Below, in pieces: positions 36,635 to 50,100 of a stretch of 64,000 nt of DNA. The stretch is from NCBI GenBank assembly GCA_013399895.1, contig VXBA01003089.1:1346042-1410041 (forward strand), in the 5' to 3' direction. Under the pieces are notes generated by a model. The model worked only from the letters and a program-made list of their open reading frames with translations, searched no databases and had not been told where the DNA came from. Position 1 is the first letter of the stretch; every line of letters starts with the position of its first letter. Source of the DNA: Serilophus lunatus (Eukaryota > Chordata > Aves > Passeriformes > Eurylaimidae). A program made the position numbers and the translations under genes.

Positions 36635-39600
36635 GTAAAGATTCTGAAGTATGTAAGTAATCAGATAATTATTTTTTTAGCAGTTTAGTTAATATGCTGT
36701 ACTTCAAGGACAATTGGCTCCTCCCAATAGACTTTCACACTCATATTGCAACCAGATGATCATATGCCTTGTTTTCTGATTCAAAATGAAGTTTTGTCAC
36801 ATATAACTGAACAACAGCTCATTCAGACAAACTAAAAAAGATTTTCAAAATCTCTTTTTTTAATATTTGTGTGGATAGACAGACATACTCATTATCTAGG
36901 AGTTCACTTTTATCAGCAATGCTCACAAGCTGCTATTAATCCTACATCAACCCTGCATTGATCTGATATTACCTGGCCTCCTGGATGAAAGAGGCAGTAG
37001 AAATTCACCTCATGGTCTGGGCATCAAGCCTCTAAATTCTTGACAACGAAGTCTGCTTCTTCAGACTGACATTAAGCTTGATATAAAATCTTCAGATGAA
37101 GATGAATCTGCCATATGGAAATAGTTTCAGTGTTTAAATACTCTTTGCACTTTATTCTCACTCTATGCTTCGCTGTCTTTTCTCCAGTCTTCTGACTGTT
37201 TATAGGTATCAGGTGTCTTCATCTGTAGATAATTATGGAGCATGATCAAATCATCTCATGATAAACTGTGGACGAGCTAAACAGATTGAGCTTATTCCAA
37301 ATCTCTGTGGAAAGGTAGGTTCCCCTTTCTCAAGGTTTTTCTTTCTCAGAGGTTTTCAGATACGTCAGCATACTTTCAAAAGGTGAGTGCATCCCATGCC
37401 CAACACCCTGCCTAAGAATTAGATTTGATGTCACATGTATTATCATTATTGCCATTTTTCCCACTATTTTCATCTACATCCTGAAGAATCATTAAGTCTT
37501 CATTTGTCATCCTGAGTTGTCTTCTACGGCTGCTATTCAGCCATGACTTCCAAATCTTCATAGTCCCTACTTTCCAAGCATCATTTTCTGTTCTTCAAAC
37601 AACTGGTGCATTACACACAGCTCTTCATTATTTCCTTTGTTTCATTTTTCTATTACTCCTTTTACCCAAGTAAATATTATGTGGGAAAAAAAAAATAACC
37701 CAAACCAACAAACCAACCCTTCCTGCAAATTAAAGTAAATCAATATGTGAATATACAACATCTGGCCTTAGTTGTTGAAATTCAATCACAATTTCTGTCT
37801 CTCCACCACTACAACAGTGTCTTCCAGTTGAGAAGGAAGTGTGATACAAGGAATATATCATGAGATGGAAAAAATACTTCATTTCTTAATTGTGCTGTGA
37901 ATTTTTTCTGTTTTGACAATTTCCCTCACATTTGATCCTAACTAGATGAGCAAGCACGGCATATATATATATTTGCAAACATAAAAGAAGTATATGAGTT
38001 GTGCTAATGATATTGGTGATAGGAATAGAAAGGAGACACTAATCAAAACTGTTTCAGCTCATGTCCATAGAATCTGGCAGAATGTAGGGCTCTTTTGGCA
38101 ACCTGATCTGACTTTACTATAAGGTTCATATAAGAAATAGGTGATTTTTTCCCCCAATTTGAAATCAGACAACAATGGTGAGGATTTTACTACCTTTGGA
38201 TAATATTATTAAATTAATATCAGAAATAAAATGTCTCAGCTTCATGAGAATGAATGAACGAAATTGGCTAAATTAATTGTTCAATAGTGTACTACATCAT
38301 CCTGGTATTTCAATCATATCAAAGTCAGAAATTTTTGCTTGGGGAAGCAGCAATGTATGTATCTATGTGGTGGAGATGAAAGTGGAGGGCACATGGGTGT
38401 GTAGCTTCTAATTCAGTTCATGGTATAATGCACATGTACAATTTTAGGAGCTGCCTGTCTGCTGTTCGGTCAGCTGCAGCCAGTTACAAGAAGGAGGGAA
38501 ACACCATGCTCATTCACAGAGGCTTCATTTCTGCTCTTTCACTTAATCTTTAATCTGGAGTTACAGGCCTTCAGCTGACTGTGAGAGGTGTTTTTCCTCT
38601 GTGGGGAAAAATATGACTGAAATCATAACAACCTTATTGTGACTCAGTGAAAGATCCAGCTCATCAGCTGCAAGTGAAATTAAGCTGGTAAAGGACAACA
38701 TACATATAAAAGGGACTTTTCTAGAGCTGTATAAAATACTTTAGATAACATTGTCTCCCATATTCAGCAGTTACCAGTAAAGCTCTGAAAGCATATTCTC
38801 TCTGTCTCTGCGCCATTTTCACAAGGAGCATGAAGTTAAGCCATTTTACATGCTCACAGCTGCTCAGCAAAAACGAGAAGCTGAAAGCTGTGGCAAAACC
38901 CTCACCATGCTGATTGCACTGCTTTTTACCTACTGCTCCTGTTAAGAAAAACATCTCCCATTCATGAGGCCGCTGGAGGCCTTCGGGATAGCACAGAGGG
39001 TCAGAATGGAGACTATAACAGTTGGGAGGAATTCCGTCTATTTTCTGTTTTTAAATCAGAGTTGTAACCCGTGAGTATCAGTTACCAATACTCATTTGTG
39101 CAGTAGACAACCCCCTTCATTAATGCCAGGGTCGTTCAGCAGGCACAAAGGCACCCCATCAGTCACGGCTGGAGCCATGGCAGCCTGTATGGGGCACAAG
39201 GAAGGGGCCAGGACACGGCTCTACTGCTCTTCCATGGCTTTAAAAAGGGGAAGGAACTTAAGATTCACATCTCTCTGTAGTGGCCACAGTTTCACTGTGC
39301 CATACTCTCACACAAAATTATCTCTTCAGAGGAGAAATCTCAAATTTTTCTGGTATAACCTGGAAACTGCCTCCAAGGGTTTTATGCAAAACAGAAAAGG
39401 ACGAGGGAAGTTAAAAAAATTAGGTTGAGATAGAAACAAGAAAAACTTTCCCACTTGTTCACAAAGTGTCTCTCTGTTTCTAAATCTTAATCTAAAAAAA
39501 ATAAATAAGCATCCAAACCAGAGCAGATCCTTAAATTGGTTTTGAGTGCTCCCAATACCAAGATGTTTAATTAGTTTTGTCTTTGGAATCTGTCCAGTGG

Positions 39601-41031
39601 AAAGAAAGGTATGGCGGATGTGCTGCTCCTTTGGTTTTGCTCCAAGGACATTAATCCCTTTTTTCTGCCCATCCTTTGATTGCAAAATGTCATATTAATG
39701 CTGATCATTCCATTAAAGTCTTAACTGCAGAAATAACAGAAATTAGAAAAGTAACCCAAACATGTTCACTTTTATTTAATCCAATTTATTCCTTCTTACA
39801 ACATATGTTTGGTCACTCTGGTATATGGGTCAAGAAGAATGAATTTCCACAAAAATCTGCTGAAATTCTAGCCCAGAACTACCCCAGTGGAGGACCTGGC
39901 TAAATCACAGACATGACTACAGTCTGCTGTGGCATCCTCTCTTTTTCTCAATTTTCTAAGTTCTCAGAAAAGCTGAGCAAGAGGTATGAACTTGTGAAGA
40001 AGAGAATACCCAACCAAGTGGGTAATTTTCTTGTTCAGTAAGCCTAGATAAAAGTATACATTTAGAGTTAGAAATCCTTTCCTTTGGTTTGCTTTTCTTA
40101 CTTTACTCTGTGTTTCTTATCAGATATTGCAAGTGAAAAATAATGCAATATGAACTTTCCCTCCTATAATGCTGAATCTTAGAATAGTAGGAATGGAATA
40201 TTTGGATGATCCCTGCTGTTGCTTCTGAATCCTGACTACTGCTGTTCGCTTCCTTATCATTAATAAAAGATAAAGGAGATGACACAGAGACCATGGTGAG
40301 AAGCAGCAAGTCGGTTTGGGCATGAATTTCCCAGAGTAATTCTCTTTCTGTACTAATGCTAAGGTACCACATAAGGATATTAATGAAGGAGATAGCTGAG
40401 TTGGTAATTCCCCTTCAGAAATGCTCTGCGAGTGTGCACCATTGGGGTTTTTTCGGATTGGTATATACAGTACAAGCATGATGGACATTGATTGTCTGCA
40501 TTGCTGAAGAGTAACTAACATTATAGGTCTGCCATGTTCTTGCATGGTGAAATACGAGTGCACTCTGCAGTGCAAGACATCCATGTGCTCCCTTGGTCTT
40601 TACCAGGGGTCGGGAAACTTAAAATTGTGAAGAGAATAAGGAGTAAAAACTATAGGATGAAGGATTTGCTGAGTATTAATAAAAGATATGGGTATCCCAT
40701 TTATACCCAGAGATCTTGAAGGGAGAAGATAGGCCTATAAGTCCAGCAATGCTAAGATTTAGATTTACAAAAACATTGAATGCCTAACTCTTTGGGGCTT
40801 TTTTGAAAATTCCAGACCAAGGAAAAGGTGCAGTTTCCATTTCTTGGTGTCTTTGTGAATAACACGAGTGGTTCCTTGCCTGATTTGATGATCGCTGAAA
40901 TGTGGACAGAGACACAGTCCAGCATAGAGGAATATTTATCAATAAAATAGGTAAGCACTATTTAAGTTTTAAGCAGCCATGCCCAAAAATATACCAGAAA
41001 GCTCTCATAGACTACTGCAGCCTACTGAATG
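36635..41031. other. Noncoding DNA; no supported gene
   Basis: AT-rich sequence. The 154-codon minus-strand frame at 40120-40584 and the frames at 39096-39428 (+) and 39326-39685 (-) overlap one another or have random composition; no domain is recognised. A short ATATATATAT run lies near 37961-37971. Confidence 0.5.
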
Positions 41032-41088
41032 AATCCCTTCCTAATCAACTAATCCCTTCCTAATTAACTAATCACTTCCTAATTAAAT
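41032..41088 (+). repeat. 19-bp tandem repeat, three copies
   Basis: Units are AATCCCTTCCTAATCAACT (41032-41050), AATCCCTTCCTAATTAACT (41051-41069) and AATCACTTCCTAATTAAAT (41070-41088), differing at one to three positions. Array length is exactly three units. Confidence 0.95.
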
Positions 41089-41450
41089 TTTCCATAGCTT
41101 GTCTTCGGAAAACTGTCCAGAAACATTCTTTAGCATTTAAGGCATTTTTTTGTTTTTCTGATTAGGGGGTTACATGGGATTTTAATAAAGTAAATAATCA
41201 AATTTAATATCAAGTGGAGATTGCCAAGAGTAGAAATTGCAAAGGAGCACTCTCATATTACTAAGTCTTATTGTTAAAGAACTGTTTCCACAATACTTTG
41301 TATTAGTTTGGGTATTTCTGCATATTGACAATTAACCTGTTGGTTACCAAAGTTCAACATTGTAAGTAGTTTAGGATCTGTGATATTTTAGTTGTGCTAA
41401 CCACCAATAGGGGTATATTAAAGTAATTTCATCACCAGTATATCCACTAT

Positions 41451-41487
41451 AGATCACTGTCCTCATAGTTTTAGAGGACAGTGAGCT
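41451..41487. repeat. Inverted repeat, 11 bp perfect core, 9-nt loop
   Basis: TCACTGTCCTC (41454-41464) is the exact reverse complement of GAGGACAGTGA (41474-41484), around the loop ATAGTTTTA. After one mismatch the outer two bases on each side also pair (AG...CT). It would form a compact RNA hairpin. Confidence 0.93.
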
Positions 41488-44400
41488 AGAAAACTAACAA
41501 TAATTAGGACTCTTAGCTGAGGTGAAAAGCTATTGCCTCATGGAACTATTTTCCAATCATCTTCCTTCCAGCTGAGCTGGACTAGTGACACTATAAACTG
41601 GCAATTAAAAGACTCAAGTTTAAAAATACCTTCAGCTTCCCAGGTCCCACAGTGGCAAAGGTTAAGTGGATTATATGGAGATAATTCACTCAGCTCCAGG
41701 GGGAGGGTGCTGATTGCCGGGGCTGTTGGTTACCTCCCTCTCCCCTCCTCACTTGCTGAAGTGGTGGTTGTTGCAGTAGCATCAGTTTTACCAACCTGAA
41801 ACAAGGGGGTGAGAAAAGATCTGGAAAACTTTCCCGAAGGACCCCGTGATTACCAATGGGCACTGACTGGTACTTGCAAATTTTACTTTCATATAGCCTT
41901 GAAAGCTCAGCATGGAAGTGGTCCCTACTTCTCAGTTAGCATCTTAATGCTATTGACCATTCCTGCAAGTCTTCCAGTAAAAACACCCTGTTTCTTCAAG
42001 GGAGAAGAAATATGACTAAAATTGCAGGCCTTACATGAACAGCTACTCTTTCCTATTCTCCAACTGAATTAAAACCACCAATTGCACCTCTAGTTGTGTG
42101 GCAACACCTACACTGTGTTTCCAATTAACTTTGTAAGTTTTTAATCAGTGACAAATGCATTTTTGTAAATTCAATTTGCCTTTTATTGCAGCACCTATAA
42201 AATGTCTTGCAGCATTCCGGAACTCTGTGAAGGTTTTACTTGCTACTGACATAACACAGCTGTCGGACCTACAACAAAGGCTAAGGTTTATGAGCAACTT
42301 GAATTAGGATGTAGGTTAAGCAATTAAAGTTCAAGGAGGGGGAGGGGGAAACGGTTTTCCAAAATTTGCACTTGCCAATGTGAAAAAGCACACCAAAAAC
42401 ATGATGCATACTGGGATGGAGAATGCTAAAGCAGCTAAGGAGACCATACTCAGCTTTAAATTTGCTATTTTGAGAGAGTTCCATATGTGAAAAGGTCACC
42501 CAGATTTCATTAATAAATCTGGACCGCTGTTTGTTTTCTTTTTTAATCAAACTCAAATGCATCCTGTTAAAGGGCTGAGTGATTAGATTGTAAATCTAGA
42601 TGTCCTTAAAGATGATGAAGAAAATGCTTATCTGCAAAGCAGTCATCATACTGCCAGTTCTATCATTTGCACATTTTTACAGGTGCTGGGAAAATGGTTT
42701 AATTTTAAATCATTTGCTTGGATTTTTAAGTAAGAAAAAAAATGTTTGCAGAATTTACAGCTAAAAGATCAATTGTGTTACTTGTGACATATGGAAACAA
42801 CCCATTACCATCTAATCTTCTGTATCTAAATTCAGGGTATTAAAACAATCAACTTTCATAATAAAGATGAATTAATATTTCATCTTAGTGAAACCCAACA
42901 CTCAGTATATTGACTTCTGGTTCCAGTTTTAGGATACAATGCTCCTAAATTCAACAACTCTGAAATTAGTCAGTTTTAATAGGGCCTGAGTATAAATTTG
43001 CCTTGCTAGGTTTTATTTGGACTGGTAGAGGCAATCCAAATGAAGATACCAAATGTTTTTATTGCATTAATGCATGGAAATACTTATTCTGTGGGCTCCA
43101 GACAAGGAGATACTGTGCGAGATTTCTTGTTTCTTCTTTTTTGTATTTTTTATTTTCCCTTTATCTTGATTTTTTTTCTTCACTTGCCAAGTATTTATTC
43201 AGTACTTTTGGCAGTCTTTGGCAGTCTGTTGTAAGAGTGATTAGGATATTGTTATGACTTCTTCTGTGAGCATTTGAGTCTTACAGCTGATTCATCATTT
43301 TGTCTGAACCCAGTTGTGGACACGACTGTATCCAGCACCAACAGCATATTTTGCTATTGCAGTGCTAGCAGGAAGCCGAGAAATGAACATCTCTTTGGAA
43401 CATTACTAAAACAATGGATGTGGAAAATAATTTTTAGGGATTCATAAACATTCTTATAAAAGGAATGAGATATGGGATATGGAGCAATAGTTTGAGGTGG
43501 GTGAAGGCATTTTGCAATTTCTTAGATGACTGCACAACCTGCTTTACTTAAACACCATCTATTTTGATTCAGTGGAGCCATTTTGATTTCTGGAGACTTT
43601 TGATCCATAGGAGTTAAAAGATATACCTATCTGGCACTGATGCTAGTGCCAAAATCTGGAATTTAGCACAGGGCACATTATCCGATGACAGCGGACGTGT
43701 TGCATTATTTAGTGCACAGAATGTTCACCCTGAAAAGATTTATGTGTTTGTTTAACTTTGTTCTGTCTGGTTAATTGCCTATAGTCAAAAGATCCTCATG
43801 TGCATAGAGTGAAACATCACTGCGTTTTATTTTCAACATATTTCTAAAATTACCTGTTACTAGTTAAAAAAGGAATTATGGTTAAAATGTATTGTAATTT
43901 CCAAAGGTTTAAGCTTTAAATTATATTTTTCCTGCAGATCATAGTGAGCAGAGAGAGCAATAGCATCATTCTAACATTCCTATAGATCCATTTGTATGCT
44001 TCTAAACTTCACACAATTTTCGCTGATATTTATAAATATTATTTTTATTTGTTTTGTTGTAGGCCCTGCGATCTTTTACTCATAAACATAAACACTAACT
44101 TAAATGGAGTTCAGCAAGCCGGTTTTGAACTGCATGCAGAGAAGATTAAAAGAAATAGTAGAAAACCCTCTCCAGGGAAAGATCAAATGGTTACTGAAAT
44201 GAAAGCAGCCTAAAACTCTAGCATTTAGCCCAGAGGGGGGAGGGGGATTGGGCATTTAGCTGTAATTAACACCTTCTACTTACACCCTCCAGTGTTTCAA
44301 ACAGATTGTTTCTTATTATGGATAGTTGCTCACAAACATAAAATCACTTTATTTAAAGAAAAAAATAGAATCAGAAAGCATATTCACAGCTAATAAAGCT

Positions 44401-47006
44401 AAATTCAAGGGTTTGCTCTTCAGGCAAAGGTTCTGTATTCTTCAGACATCTACAGTCAGGCATAAAATCATCCAGCACCAGCTACATATAAAAATACATT
44501 ATTACTGTGTGGCTATGTAATTGCAGAGAAAAATCCACGCTTTTTTTCTGGTTTCTAAGGAAGTTGTACTGAAGTTTTTCTTGGACAAGCACTGTATTAA
44601 TTTATCTGAAACTCGAGATTAGCAATTTTATTCAGGATAAATGTCTTAAGGATTCTTGATGCTATTTCTTCATTCCTTCATTATTTCTGCCAAAGTTGCT
44701 TGAAAATGTCTGAGATGGCTGCAACATTTTGAATGAAGGTACTGTAGCTCTTCCTGTTTTCACTTTGTCTTGATAAAGTGTCCAAGGAAACAGAAAAGCT
44801 GACAAGTCTCCTTACTTGGCTTTCAGAGACCTTTCTCAGTGTTTTTGGTATGTTGCATGCTGGAGTCTGAAATACAGCTTATTTTCTCTCCCTTTCTTCT
44901 GTCATGAATCAATCATTGTCAGGTCATTGCCTACTGATCATTCTGTCCCTCAGTCTGGTGCCACAAAAGTACTTGTTGTTTTCCCTAAAAATAAGTACGT
45001 TGCTACTTTGCATCAGCTGATCTTAAAGTAAGATTTCCTGGCTTCCTGAACTTTGATTTACATGTTGCTACTACTACACTCCTTTGGCATTTATAAATTC
45101 ATATCCTGTGTAGTTTCATATCCTGCCCTTCTAATGCATTGCAGGCTGTTAGCATACTTCTTCAACTGGTGGAGATAAACTATGGTAGTACATCATAAAA
45201 ATAAATTCTGGTTTGCATGTGTAGTAAAGAAAATATAATCTGTATATTCTGAGATAACAAGACAGGGGAATTTGTTTTGAAGTTCTCTCATAACTGCACA
45301 AGTGCCTCAAAATCATCACCTCTCCTTTCTCCCTCTCCTGTTGAGCTCTACAAGCAACCTGAGAAGTGTGAACAGAGTGCAGATGTGTCCTGCCGTGTTC
45401 TCTGTTCACCGCTGATCTACCCCTGAACAACATACCTGGTGATTCTAATAAATTTATGCACAAATTTATGCCCCTAGCCTTATTAAAAGATTAGGAATGT
45501 TTTCTCTGTGTGAGGGCAAGACCCCTAATGCCAGGAGTTTTGAGGGGATACTGTGGGTATGGAGACAGTTGATAGCAGTTTACTTATTGACTTCAGCCAT
45601 CTGCAGTAGCGCAACATGAAGTGTTTCAGTGTGAAAGAGAAGATATGTTGTTTAAGAAAGAAGTTGACAAAACATAGATTATAAGATTGTTTCCTTTCTT
45701 CTCTGAATGAGGTTTATGAGATATGTAGATTCGTTTCCAGTTTTTCTTGATTTCTACCTAAAGAGATGCTATATTGACTATAAACTTATTTAGAGTAATT
45801 TCTTTTTCTCCAGGTAAGGTTAATGCTTTCTAACTTGCTCTTTCATGCCTAAGGGGTGTAACACATATGGTAAGCAACAATAAAATACTGATCTGACTGT
45901 ACAATTTTATGTAAGGCATGTGTGACTAAAACCTGAGCAATAAAATTCCCTTTCCTGCTCAGACAGAATTGTATATGCCTGTCATATTTTATTGGTTGTT
46001 AAATGGCACATACACTTATGAATCACAACCAAAAACAGACAGCCTACAGTATCATTGCATATTTGTCATTTTCAATAAAAACATTGGAGCAGATTCTCTA
46101 TACTTGGCAAATTAAGCTGTAGGAAAGTAAGCAATCATGTTGCTGTGCACTTAAAGCACAGGGAAACTTTAAATCTTCAGAACTAGTGGCAAAAATATTT
46201 CTGATTTAAGTAGTGACACATGCAATAATTAGAAAGCAACATTGTAGAGTGATAATTTTTTAAAGATAAATAGTCACCTCTGCAAAATGCAAACAAAAAT
46301 AGCTTATGGATCCAACAACTCAGACCCATTTTAACTACATTAATAACTATCACGTGATTCATTAATGTCTAGTGACAAGAGCTGTCCAAAAGAGACAGAA
46401 CTTAAGTTACTGAATTATTAGTAGTATCACTATTAATAGTGTTACTCAGTCTTGTGATTTCTGAAATTGTTGGTTCTTTTTCTACATGGCAGACAATTCT
46501 GGCAAGTTATAAAAATTACTAAAATATTCAAAGGGAATCACATACAACAAAATGGAGAAATGGACTATGTTAAATATACAGTGAAAGAGTGCTTTAAATT
46601 CCCTTTCAAGGAATCCAATACCAAAAATCAATTACACCGATTTTTAATATGAATTATTAATATGAATGCATATGAATTAATAATGTCACATTCTGCAAGC
46701 CAAACTGCACTGCTGTTTTCAGGAATTTCTTTTTGTAACAGTGTAAATACATACTTAATTACCCTAAGTGCTGGAAGGTATTGTAAGTGTGATAAACAGA
46801 AGACATGATATAGTTACACTTGTATTCCATCTTCTACCTTTTCTTCAAAACTGCCTAAAATTATATCTGTTTAACAAAATAAAGCCTTATGATTTTTGTG
46901 CTCATATGGCAGTATAGCCCACTGAATAAGCTATTTGAGCATAGTAATATTGACCTTTATCTGAGAAATTTTTGGTCAGGAAAGATCTGAATGTTCTCTT
47001 TTGCAG
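41488..47006. other. Noncoding DNA; no supported gene
   Basis: AT-rich single-copy sequence. A small inverted repeat TGGCACT-GATGCT-AGTGCCA lies at 43632-43651. Frames at 41533-41799 and 45149-45463 (-) lack domains. The sequence near 46640-46690 repeats TTAATATGAAT-like words. Confidence 0.55.
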
Positions 47007-47118
47007 GTATTAAAAATCTTTTGTCGATGCCCAGCCCTCAACCAAACAAGTAACTGGGAGGACCATGCTGATCTGGATTCCAAAGAGTGGTTTGTCATTA
47101 TTGCAAAGCCACCTCAAG
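47007..47118 (+). CDS. Candidate exon C of an unrecognised gene
   Basis: The acceptor TTCTCTTTTGCAG precedes 47007 and the strong donor CTCAAG|GTAAGAATG follows 47118. One frame is open for the full 112 bases: 37 codons entered in phase 0 (VLKIFCRCPALNQTSNWEDH, then ADLDSKEWFVIIAKPPQ) plus one base, so it leaves in phase 1. That phase fits the entry phase of the candidate exon at 53828. Three Trp/Cys-containing clusters give it a protein-like look, but I recognise no family. The two other frames have stops. The splice signals are better than average for this AT-rich DNA. Confidence 0.33.
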
Positions 47119-50100
47119 GTAAGAATGTCTCATTTTGTCATGTTCTTGACACCAATAGCTAAGAAAAAAAACTACAGGAGTGACAGTGGCAGGTAAGGAA
47201 ACAGAATAGATAACTGAAATTGATTTTGGTGACTAAGTATAATTTGCTTATACAATGCTGTGAATGCTTCAGGTAGTATGCGTCCACCTCCTATGTGCCA
47301 GGTATTCTAACTGGATCCTTAGCAGGTTAAATATTCTGAGACTAACTTGAGGTAATGCCTCCTTAGGCACTGTCTGCAACAGCCACATGTGTGGTACCAC
47401 AGTGATGGAGAACTCAGAGCAACTCTGGGATCCCACACTTCTTTTCATGCAACATCACCAGCAAAACCCTTAATCTTTTCTGTGCCTGTAATATGAATTC
47501 TCCATAAGTGCCATTTTCCCCGATGTTATCACTGCTTTACATTCATTAGAAATAATGTAATATAAATCAGGTTGATGATCATAGTTAGGCTTTCAGTTTT
47601 AGATGGCTGGATTAGATGAGCTGAACTGACATGATCCTAGGCAGAAACTGAGCTGCTAGGTTTGTTTTGGCCGTGTTTATAAGCATGTCAGCTTTGCAGT
47701 GAGAGTATCTTCCATTAGAGGGGCTAATAGGGTTGAAGGAAGACAGAATTCATGCACATAGCCTTGTCATCTAGTCCACAATGTCTTTGCTAGGGTGATG
47801 TTAGTAGGGCATATACATTGGCTTAACTCTCAAATTCCTTGCTATTAAATGCTTTTGCTGCTGTAAGAAAATACGGGAGAATAAGCTTAAATCCAAGCTG
47901 ATATAAAGGGGGTTTTGTGCACTTTGTATTACTTCACATGAGGTGGCAACGATATAGGTGTTCCTATTTGGTGAAGATGATTACTGAAATGGGTAAATTG
48001 TTAAAGAGCCAACTAATGTATTTCCTGGCACATTAGGAATCAATTGGGACTTGTTTTAACAGAGGTTCTCTCTACTGCTTTCCCCCCACATAAGTCTTAA
48101 AATCTAGAGCTTTAGAGATGACCCACACTGCTTTACATCCAGTCTTGCCTTACATGCGTTTTTAACAGCTGTGAATTTCCATTTTTGTGCTATATTGGTT
48201 GAATGAAAATGCTAAAATATCTTTTGAGGACCTAATTTACTAATTATGACACTTTTAAACACTGCCTGAAAGTCAACTGCAACGATTGTCAACTTTGAAA
48301 TGCATTCCAACATCTTTCAAAATCTTAGGTTTTGAGTAACTATAGTTTTCATATTTGAAATGTGCCTTCCCACAGGACCGTGGTTTAAGTTGCAAAATCA
48401 AAAACAGAGTTTGCTAAACATCTTGGAGCATGCTTTCATCTTGCAAGATGTGATGGCCGTGGTCTGTGTAGTCAGACCTTTGATCTTATGCCAAATACCA
48501 CCTGTGTGCCATGTATTTTTCACAAAACTGTAAACATGATGCTACTCATTTAATTGGGAGGGTAGATAAGAGTTTATTTAAAAGAAAATAGGAATATTTA
48601 ACATATTCAAGGATCATTTTTGCCCTCAGACATTTTTCCTCGGTTCCTGCTGACAGCACTAGAAGTTTTGACAGGAGGTTTGCAGAGAGTATTTGGCTGA
48701 ACAAGTGCACGAAACCCTCACGTTTGTGCGGCTCAATCACTGGTGCTCCCTCTGCTGGTGGTGAAAAATGAAATTACAATCAACATCACGGATTTATAAC
48801 TGTCCCATAATATAAAATATTCGCAATTTATATGTGTAAATTACATAATATCCACAGTTTCTGTGTAAAACTAAACTCTGTTTTATCTGATGTGTTCAGT
48901 GTGGCATCACTACTGTAATTTCATGTATTTTCAAACGTGATTCTTTTTATAAAGTACTAAACTATCTCATGTAAGAAATATGCTCATTTTGAAACAACCA
49001 TTAGACAAAAATCAGGATACAAACTACCATCCAGAACGGATTTTGCCCAAAACTCTGTGAATGTATGGCCAATACCCCGTTGTCAACAGAAATTGTTCAG
49101 GTGTACAATAACTGAAACAATAAACAATTTACTCAGGAGATGTATGTGTATAGCATTCCTACAGTTATCCAGCCAAGACCACTCTGCGCCTCCTACTAAA
49201 TCTTTGTTTTAATATCATGTGCAGGAAAAGTCTTATTTTCATAATATGAATATGCTAAAGGGCTAAAGGACTGAATTACAGTATGTCAGCAATTCTCTAA
49301 GCTAAATTTCTCATCCAAGGCAAATGGATGCAATGCCATACTACTTCAGAATTTAATCTGTGCATGCAACTTTCACTGACTGCTGTGGAAATCACACATG
49401 CGCATCTGGCAGAAGAACTTGAGCCTGAATTTAGTGTTTACTACACAGCTTGTACCTTTACACAAGCAGGACAGCACATTGCAATATAAGTGTTGATCAT
49501 TCAAACCCAAGGCATGTATGTTTCTCACTCGTTATTCTCTAAATCAAAGAACATAAATACCTACAGCCAAATGCCTTTAGGTCACAAGAAAATATGTTTC
49601 CCCTCTTACTTTGTATTTCCATGTATAAGGGAGCTTTCAGGGAAATGTAACAGCATAGCTAAAACTCAAGATCCAAGTCTACTTAAGGCACTCAAGCAAA
49701 ATAAGTTCGCTGGTGTCATATCGGTGCATTGCAAAAACACTTCAACTCAGTTGACAGTCTCTTTTTAAGCTGAGCTTTTTGGACAGAAATAATAGGGAGA
49801 TCTATATGCCTAAATTAATTTCACCTCAAGAGATATTTGTGGCTGTGATCTGTCAAGGCTACACTTGAAAGCAGTGACATCATAACAGGACTGCTGACTA
49901 CATGTTTGCATGAAGGTACACAAGGAGACCAGCTGATCTTAGTGATCTGAGCTACTAACATTTAAATACAGTTTTCTAACAAATACAGAAAAACTTTCCA
50001 ATTACTCGTAATTCTTATATTGGCTCTCCAGCACAAAGAAACGCTACCAGTGTCAGCAACAGCATTTTTGAGAGGAATGCAATGAAAACTATAGCACACT

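Noticed and set aside
39096..39685. 110-codon + frame and 119-codon minus frame
   Set aside because: They overlap each other antisense and neither resembles a known family.
40120..40584. 154-codon minus-strand open frame
   Set aside because: No recognisable motif, overlaps a second minus frame, no start context or splice support; taken as chance.
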